This document shows positions 56,784 to 64,000 of a stretch of DNA of 64,000 nucleotides, piece after piece. Under the pieces are notes generated by a model, which saw only the letters and a list, made by a program, of their open reading frames with translations, did no database searches and was not told the DNA's origin. The position numbers and the translations under genes were made by a program. The stretch's first letter is position 1. Each line of letters begins with the position of its first letter. The stretch is from Rhodocollybia butyracea (Eukaryota; Basidiomycota; Agaricomycetes; Agaricales; Omphalotaceae): the NCBI GenBank assembly GCA_015501585.1, contig JADNRY010000151.1:22501-86500 (forward strand). The letters are read 5' to 3'.

Positions 56784-58474
56784 CATCTTGTTATGACTCG
56801 ATCAATAGTCTCGTCCAAACCTTCACAGTACGTAACTCGGCAGTAAAAATGATAAGAGAAATTAATGAGATTATAGAGCAAGCCTTTCCGTTCGTTGAAA
56901 CCGCTAGGCAAAAAATATATACTCAAACAACTAGGCTCAAGTAAAGTTAGTAACTAGTTTGTAATACGAAACTCACAGAAGTTATTATTTGGAGATAGCT
57001 CGACAAATAATAATAAGATTACCCTTGGAGATGGCTCGACAAGCAGTAATATGAATCAGAACTAATACTTGGAGATGGCTCAACAAGTAGTAGTGAGTGT
57101 GGTGTCTAGTACTCGGAGATAGCTCAACAAGTAATAGTGAGTGTGGTGTCTAGTACTTGGAGATAGCTCAACAAGTAATAGTGAGTGTGGTGTCTAGTAC
57201 TTGGAGATAGCTCAACAAGTAATAGTGAGTGTGGTGTCTAGTACTCGGAGATAGCTCAACAAGTAATAGTGAGTGTGATGTCTAATACTTGGAGATAGCT
57301 CAACAAGTAATAGGAAGTTGCAACTCGGAGATAGCTCAACAAGTGGCAATTAAAGAAGTATTCACTAGGAGATAGCTCAACAGGTGAATGTTAGTGGATA
57401 CAACTTGGAGTTAGCTCAACAAGATGTATAAATGTGTATTGTAGCTTGGAGATAGCTCAACAAGATACAATGAGTTGGTCTGGTGATTCACACAAGTGAT
57501 AACAGCAAACAAGTGGGGGTTTGGATTTAAGAAAAATAATACGTCTACTGTACATTGGTAAATCTGGCTTCCTTACATACTGTTTAATATGTACTAGTTA
57601 GGAAATGCTGCAGAATGACTAGATTTGAGTCATAACTGCGGAAATGCTGCGGATCAGTCAGCATGACTGTGGAATGGTGTGCAATGACTGTTACTGAGTC
57701 ATTTAAGCGGAACTGCGGATGTAAGGAAGCCAGATTTACCAATGTACAGTAGACGTATTATTTTTCTTAAATCCAAACCCCCACTTGTTTGCTGTTATCA
57801 CTTGTGTGAATCACCAGACCAACTCATTGTATATTGTTGAGCTATCTCCAAGTTACAATACACATTTATACATCTTGTTGAGCTAACTCCAAGTTGTATC
57901 CACTAACATTCACCTGTTGAGCTATCTCCTAGTGAATACTTCTTAATTGCCACTTGTTGAGCTATCTCTGAGTTGCAACTTCCTATTACTTGTTGAGCTA
58001 TCTCCAAGTATTAGACATCACACTCACTATTACTTGTTGAGCTATCTCCGAGTACTAGACACCACACTCACTATTACTTGTTGAGCTATCTCTGAGTACT
58101 AGACACCACACTCACTATTACTTGTTGAGCTATCTCTGAGTACTAGACACCACACTCACTACTACTTGTTGAGCCATCTCCGAGTACTAGTTCTGATTCA
58201 TATTACTGCTTGTTGAGCTATCTCCGAGGGTAATCTTATTATTATTATTTGTCGAGCTATCTCCAAATAATAAGTTCTGTGAGTTTCGTATTACAAACTA
58301 GTTACTAACTTTACTTGAGCCTAGTTGTTTGAGTATATATTTTTTGCTTAGCGGTTTCAACGAACGGAAAGGCTTGCTCTATAATCTCATTAATTTCTCT
58401 TATCATTTTTACTGCCAAGTTACGTACTGTGAAGGTTTGGACGAGACTATTGATCGAGTCATAACAATCAGGGG
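56784..58474. repeat. Large inverted repeat with embedded hairpin array
   Basis: Arms of about 750 bp (56784-57567 and 57733-58474) are inverted copies, from TTGTTATGACTCGATCAATA at the left to its complement at the right, separated by a 170-bp spacer. Each arm contains about eleven units with the 12-nt core TTGAGCTATCTC flanked by complementary stems of 8-10 bp. Several units are tandem 44-bp repeats. A further partial arm in the same sense as the right arm lies at 56556-56790. No coding frame is supported. Confidence 0.8.
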
Positions 58475-58570
58475 ATGAGGAATTCAAGGCAGTTCAAGAG
58501 GACAGCCCAATAGACTTCTCCTTGCTACAAAAGGAAGGACCATTTACGGATGATCAGATACCGATGATCC

Positions 58571-61264
58571 ACACTTCAGTCACCCCTTTCAATGTCCCAA
58601 CTTAGGGCCAATTTTTCATCAAATATTGACCCCCTGGGGCAGGCAGTACCGGGCATTTACCGACCTTGGTACTACCGGGTTGGTGGTACCAAGGTCGGTA
58701 ATACCAAGGCCCAGGTGCCAGGGGTCCTGGTCTGGTACTACCCCCTCGGTACTACCAGATTGAATTTTTCAAATGTCTTTGCTGGACCCCAGAGTCATCC
58801 CTTCTGCATCCCCTTCAACCCCTACCAGTCATCCCTTGCACTAGACTATGCATTGGGCATTGTTTGCCTGCTAAATAGGCTCACAGCCTGATCATTATCT
58901 GACTGCTACATGATGATTCCTGCTGCCAGATTGAATTTTTAAAGGCTGGTTTCTGAGCTGAGGGCATCCCTACTAGCCACTACTATCCCTAGACTATCTA
59001 GTATCTAGAGTGGGATATATATATATATATTAAAGTTTACAGTTTGTACCATGTTCCATTGCAAAATGCTACTTATGTGGAAAAAAAGAAATTATCTGAG
59101 TATAGTCTACTGTGGACTGTGGACTGTAGTACAAGACCAAATAGACATCTCAAATTGTTCTGTTTGTGATGTATGTGGAAAGTTATGATTTTCTCAGTCA
59201 TTGGCATCCCATGTTGATGTTGAAAGATGATTACACCAACAATGATTCTTCCACTCATAATTTATAACTATGTGCTTCTAATTTTTTGATGAACTGAATT
59301 GTGCTACAATCCTGAATAGACAGCTACACAACATATGTGTATGTAAATTAATTTGTATAGCTTGAACATTATCTGAGGTTATTGGAATTTGAAAGTACAT
59401 GTATAGGCTATTACTACTAGAGTTGTGCAGAAGCCAGCCAGCCTTTGTTCCCTGTCCAATGTTCACAATGGCATCCACTCCTTGATGCAGGTCATGCTAT
59501 TGGAACCACTGAACCCAGACAGTAATATTATACCCAGGTCTTCCAAGACTGGTAGTACCATACTCAGTAATACCAAGCCCTGGTAGTACCAAACTCGGCA
59601 GTACCAAGCTTGGTAATACCAAGGTCTTGGGAGTAGCAAACTCAACATTAGCATGAATTCATGGTCCCAAACCAGATTCATTTATTTAGCACTCAAGTTA
59701 ATAAATATTAGTAATTGATGAAATGTTCATAACATGTTGGCAGACCGGTAGTACCAGACCCAGTAGTACCACGACTTCATATTACAGAGCTATTAGAATC
59801 TAAAAACCGCTGTAATAGTTATTTATACAGTAATAATACTGTACAGATAAAATCCACAAAGCCCTACATACACCTTCAGCTTGACTGAAGTAGGGATATA
59901 ACATTCATAGACCAAAGTGAAATTCCTTCTTCCATGGTTTGGTAACAATGAGACTTTGGTTTTAATTACTTAACTTTGAATAAAAGGTATCCTTCCCAGC
60001 TCAAGTTCCAACTATCAGGGGAGATCTACTTCAAAGAACAATAAGAGGGGTCATAGAAAGAGCCTACAGCAGTCTTTCTACCCACCCATCTTGCAATATT
60101 TATTATGTATTGTTATAGAAACATTTAAAACCTGTAAATAAATGTACTGTATGATTGTACTAAAGATGTCCATGAGTCCAAGTTCTACCCAAGTACCCGC
60201 AGGTAGGAACCGTGGGAATACTCGCAGGTATCACTACCCACGGATCACAGCGGGTCATGGGTATCACTTCAAAAAAATTACGCTACTTGCAGGTACTTGC
60301 AAGAAACCAAAAGCACCTTGTGGGAGGGCAAGAATATTTGTTTTCGCACAAATAAAGGCTGAAATATGCTCTCCTCTATGCAATAGACCTTGTTTGAGCA
60401 GCTCATATGTCCACCTAGCATGTAGCAAGTTATAAGTGGCTATATGCACTATAGTACACTATGATGAATATTGTCTCTCTTTAGCTTCTAGACTTGTATC
60501 AGTCAAGGACTACTGTTCTCTACCTACATCATGTTCTATTCTATGCACTAGGCACCTACTGAGTACCTCACACTCATACCTTGCATCTAGTAACCATTTT
60601 ATTATTATTGTAAGTACTAAATACTTGCAGATACTCACAAGTATCTTGTGAGTACCTGTGTTGGCTGGGATCCCCAAGTACCCGCAAGTACTTGTGTTAA
60701 GCTACCTGCGGATCCGGGTATCCATTTCCCACGGATACATACGGGTCACGGGTAGCCCCTTGAGGCCCACAAGTACCTGTGCAATGGATCCGGGTACTAC
60801 TTGACCCGGACTTGTGGACATCTTTAGATTGTACACAGTCATAGAAGAGAAGGGCAACTACAGGTTTCAGGTTATCAATCTGTTGCAGACAAAATGTCCT
60901 GGTGGTGGTGGGCTCTGGCTGCAGGCAGCAGGAATCATGCAACCATCAGTGATCAGGCTGTAAGCCTATTTAGCAGGCAAATGATGCCCAATGAATAGTC
61001 TAGTTCAAGGGATGACTGGTAGGGGTTGAAGGGGATGGCTCTGGGCTCCAGAAAAGACATTTGAAAAATTCAATCCAGTAGTACCACACCAGGACCCCTG
61101 GCACCTGGGCCTTGGTATTACCGACCTTGGTATTACCAGACCTTGGTACTACCAATCCGGTAGTATCAAGGTTGGTAAATGCCCGGTACTGCCTGCCCCA
61201 GGGGGTCAATATTTGATGAAAAATTGGCCCTAAGTTGGGACATTGAAAGGGGTGACTGAAGTGT
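58571..61264. mobile_element. 2.7-kb TIR element with long inverted ends, inside pol
   Basis: Inverted ends of about 360 bp start ACACTTCAGTCACCCCTTTC (58571) and finish with the complement at 61264, flanked by GATCC on both sides (58566-58570, 61265-61269). Its removal restores the pol frame, which confirms insertion. The ends hold repeated GGTAGTACCAAG-type motifs, also present inside near 59545-59625. No transposase frame is found, so it is non-autonomous. It contains the MITE at 60163-60824. Confidence 0.85.
60163..60824. mobile_element. TA-flanked MITE, copy 2
   Basis: Ends AAGATGTCCATGAGTCCAAG (60163) and its complement (GGACTTGTGGACATCTT, ending 60824), flanked by TA (60161-60162, 60825-60826). 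It belongs to the family at 20730-24647 and is 662 bp with no insertion. Subterminal TACTTGCAGGTACTTGC and CCCGCAGGTA-like motifs are present, and there is no gene. Confidence 0.8.
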
Positions 61265-64000
61265 GATCCACGCGATGATAATCAATGAGTATAAAGATAT
61301 ACTTGGGGGAGTACCAGAGGTACTTCCACCACTATGAGAAATCAATCATCGAATTAAACTAATCAATGAACAATGGCGATATAATTATTATATGCCTAGG
61401 TGCCCAGATCACCTAAAAACGCAACTTACTGATAAAATTGGTAAATACACCAGATCAAACTGGTGGATACAGCAACCTGCTCCGCAGGCTGCACCTATGC
61501 TTTGTATTCCAAAGAAAAATGGTACACTATGTACCATTATTGACTATTGTCAATGGAACAATAACATGGTAAAGGATGTTACTCTTTTCCCTGACCAGGA
61601 TAACATCTGAACGGATGTAGCCAAATATAAGTATCAATCCAAGATCAATCTTAGTGATGCATACGAACAAATTTGTACTGAAGCAGGCGATGTTTGGAAA
61701 ACAGCATTTGCCTGCATCTTTGGGACATTTGTCAGTAATGTCATGATGATGGGGTATTGTAATGCCCCAGCCACTTTCCAGCAAATGATGACTTTCATCT
61801 TTTGTGATGCTATTGGGAGATATGTACACGCATATCTCGACAATATCTTTGTCTTCAGTGATACACTAGAAGAACATGTTAAGCACATCAGAGATGTACT
61901 TGATCACCTTAGGAAGCATCATCTCTTCCTTCAAGCCGTTAAATGCAAGCTCTTCTCTGCTACAGTGGACTGTCTTGGACATTCCATAGACGATAAAGGT
62001 ATCCATGCGGATACCGACAAGATGGACAGGATTTGCGAATGGCAAACTCTGTGTACGTTCAACGACGTACAACAATTCTTGGGGCTAGTACAATACATAG
62101 CCCCGTACATGCCTAATGTAGCCCAGTATACTGGACCACTGTCTATAATGACAAGGAACAATGTTCCTTTTGTATGGATGCCAGTCCATGAAATGTGCTT
62201 TCAGCAGATCAAAAGACTGGCAACCAAGGCTCCAATACTGAAGCCTATAAATACTAATACAGACGAACCTATATGGGTCATCTGCGATGCGTCGGTATCC
62301 GGCATCGGATGCATGTATGGTCAAGGACCTACATAGCAACATTGTAGGCCTGCCGGCTTCATGTCCAGAAAGTTTACTGCAGCGCAGCATAACTATAGAG
62401 TTTTTGAAATAGAAACTCTAGCTATCCTCAAAGCTCTTCTCAAATAGGAAGATAAACTTCTTGGATATCAAAAACATGTGGTCACTGACCACAAAGTGTT
62501 AAAATTCTTTCTAACACAATGAAAATTGTCCAGTAGACAAGCTTGATGGATGGAATACCTATCCAGATTTGATTTTGATATACGTTATATCAAAGCAATA
62601 AACAACAAAGTAGCTGACACATTGTTGCGCTACTACAAATCTGACGTGATTCATGAATATGTAAATGCGGATATACGCATTGACAAAAACCTGGACGATC
62701 TTCCACAAGGAAGAGTCAAAGAATTGGCTAAGGAACACTTAGCCAATATAGAATTAAGGCGCTCATCACGCCTGCGCGGTAAACAAACGGCGCAACATCC
62801 AATAGTCAAACCCATTGAGCCAATGCGGAAATACAGGTACCAAAGGTACCAGTAATAATTCCAAACAAGAAAGACATTAATGTCTTCCAATCACGGCCTA
62901 GAGGTGTAGAACCTCTAACAATTCTACCCAAAAGGGATGAATTCATCGAAGAAGTCAAGCGGTTATATACTGATGACCCATTGTTCTGCAAGGTACTCAG
63001 TAACCCTGAGCACCATAAACCATTCTCAGTAGAAAATGGTTTAATCTACATGAAAAATTGTGGCGGAGAAATAGTTCTCTGCATTCCGTCTGGCCGAGCG
63101 GCCAATGGAAAGAGCTTGCGAGGCATAATAGCCAAACAAGCTCACAAAGTAATTGGTCACGTTGGAGGACAACGAACCGCCAACTATGTTCGACAATGGT
63201 ACTGGTGGCCACGGGTCAATGGCAACATCGAAGAATTCTGCAAGTCTTGTGAGACTTGCCAGCAAATTAAAACAAGCAATCACAAACCAATAGGTTTGCT
63301 ACATTCACTTCCGATCCCCACAAAACCATGGGAATCATTTGGAATGGACTTCATCGGTCCATTCTCAGAATCACAAGGATATGATTACCTGTGGGTAGTC
63401 ATTTGTAGGATGACTTCACGAGTACACCTTATACCCGTGAAAACAACAATAACTGCATCGCAGTTATCATGGATCTTTGTAAAGGAGATTGTGAAATTAC
63501 ATGGACTACCTAAGTCCATCGTCTCAGACACACGTCACGATGGTGGCGTGAACTACACCACTTACTAGGAGCAAAGCTCCTAATGTCTACATCATTCCAC
63601 CCCCAAATGGATGGAATAACTGAACAAGTAAATTGTTCAATTGGCCAAATCTTATGGTCAATGGTCAAAGCAGACCAAAAAGACTGGGTAGAAAAATGCC
63701 CAATGATGGAATTTGCATTGAACTCCAGCGTAAACAAGAGCACAGGGTATGCTCCCTTCGAGGTAGATGGAGGGTACATGCCATCCATGGTTTCGCAAAT
63801 ACCCGAGCAATGCGAAAGTCTCGCCAGGTGTACGCAAATTCGCAGATTGTGCCCTTCAGCACCTCTCTGATGCCCACGATAGTCTTATTGAGGCAAGGGT
63901 AAAACAAACCTTCCATGCTAATAAGCACAGAAGGGATGAACCCAAAATTAAGTTTACCTATCGACAAAAAACTTAAATTTGCTGAGGGGGAGGGCTACCA

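Larger units (their letters stand above)
58475..63978 (+). pseudogene. Decayed Ty3/gypsy pol (RT, RNase H, integrase), split by a TIR element
   Basis: Coding starts with DEEFKAVQEDSPIDFSLLQK (58482 on), is cut at 58570 and resumes at 61270 in the same phase once one GATCC is removed. RT: APMLCIPKKNGTLCTIIDYC, NAPATFQQMMTF, and a catalytic box that reads YLDN instead of YLDD. RNase H: VICDASVSGIG and VTDHKVLKFF. Integrase: zinc finger HKVIGH...CKSCETCQ, GMDFIGPF, then a damaged second catalytic region where VSD is followed by a deletion and frameshift near 63535; LGAKLLMSTSFHPQMDGITE continues in the next frame. Stop codons also occur near 61608, 62334, 62445 and 62520. The element runs off the window; no gag is seen before it. 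Confidence 0.85.

Noticed and set aside
56985..58275. CRISPR-like array (short repeated core with variable spacers)
   Set aside because: Eukaryotic context, unequal spacing, spacers themselves repeat, cores are mirrored in two inverted arms, and no cas genes are present.

Overview
This window looks like nuclear DNA of a basidiomycete fungus, most likely an agaricomycete. The evidence is many short (about 46-60 bp) GT-AG introns, an HMG-box gene of the kind common in mushrooms, fungal MFS transporter structure, TTAGGG-type telomere motifs and a dense load of LTR retrotransposons. Coding sequence is a minority; most of the window is nested mobile DNA and segmental duplication.

Layout. (a) 1-7751: decayed remains of a tyrosine-recombinase element (gag-like ORF, then recombinase), broken by a 4.1-kb gag-only LTR element (2267-6378) and by a 638-bp repeat (6553-7190). 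(b) 7994-20702: a tRNA gene split by a complete 12.6-kb Ty3/gypsy chromovirus (8094-20692, 942-bp LTRs, TSD CATAT). The chromovirus has a gag-pol -1 frameshift signal and an antisense, intron-containing coiled-coil gene between pol and its 3' LTR. (c) 20730-24647: a TA-flanked MITE containing a second gag-only LTR element (20787-24082, TSD GAATA). (d) 25012-26701: a TIR element. (e) 26818-29012: an MFS drug:H+ antiporter. (f) 29.4-47.2 kb: an amplified region with three copies of a secreted two-repeat protein gene (family A), two copies of a second unrecognised gene (family B) and three broken 5' copies of an HMG-box gene, arranged as tandem duplications. (g) 49825-54020: the intact HMG-box gene, followed by a broken copy of its own 3' end. 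(h) 55.0-58.5 kb: a putative LTR, then arrays of hairpin-forming repeats inside large inverted repeats. (i) 58475-63978: a decayed gypsy pol, interrupted by a 2.7-kb TIR element that itself carries a MITE.

How parts relate. The two gag-only elements (TR-GAG type) must be mobilised by an autonomous partner. One copy preserves an inverted piece of a different allele that joins its two reading frames. The gypsy element looks recent (equal-length LTRs, perfect TSD) but has in-frame UGA stops in gag and pol. The HMG/family A/family B block shows repeated duplication with decay of all HMG copies but one.

The most unusual signals are the antisense spliced gene in the gypsy element, its frameshift heptamer with a predicted pseudoknot, and the hairpin repeats whose stems vary in sequence but stay paired. 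All calls are from reading the sequence; no searches or alignments were run.
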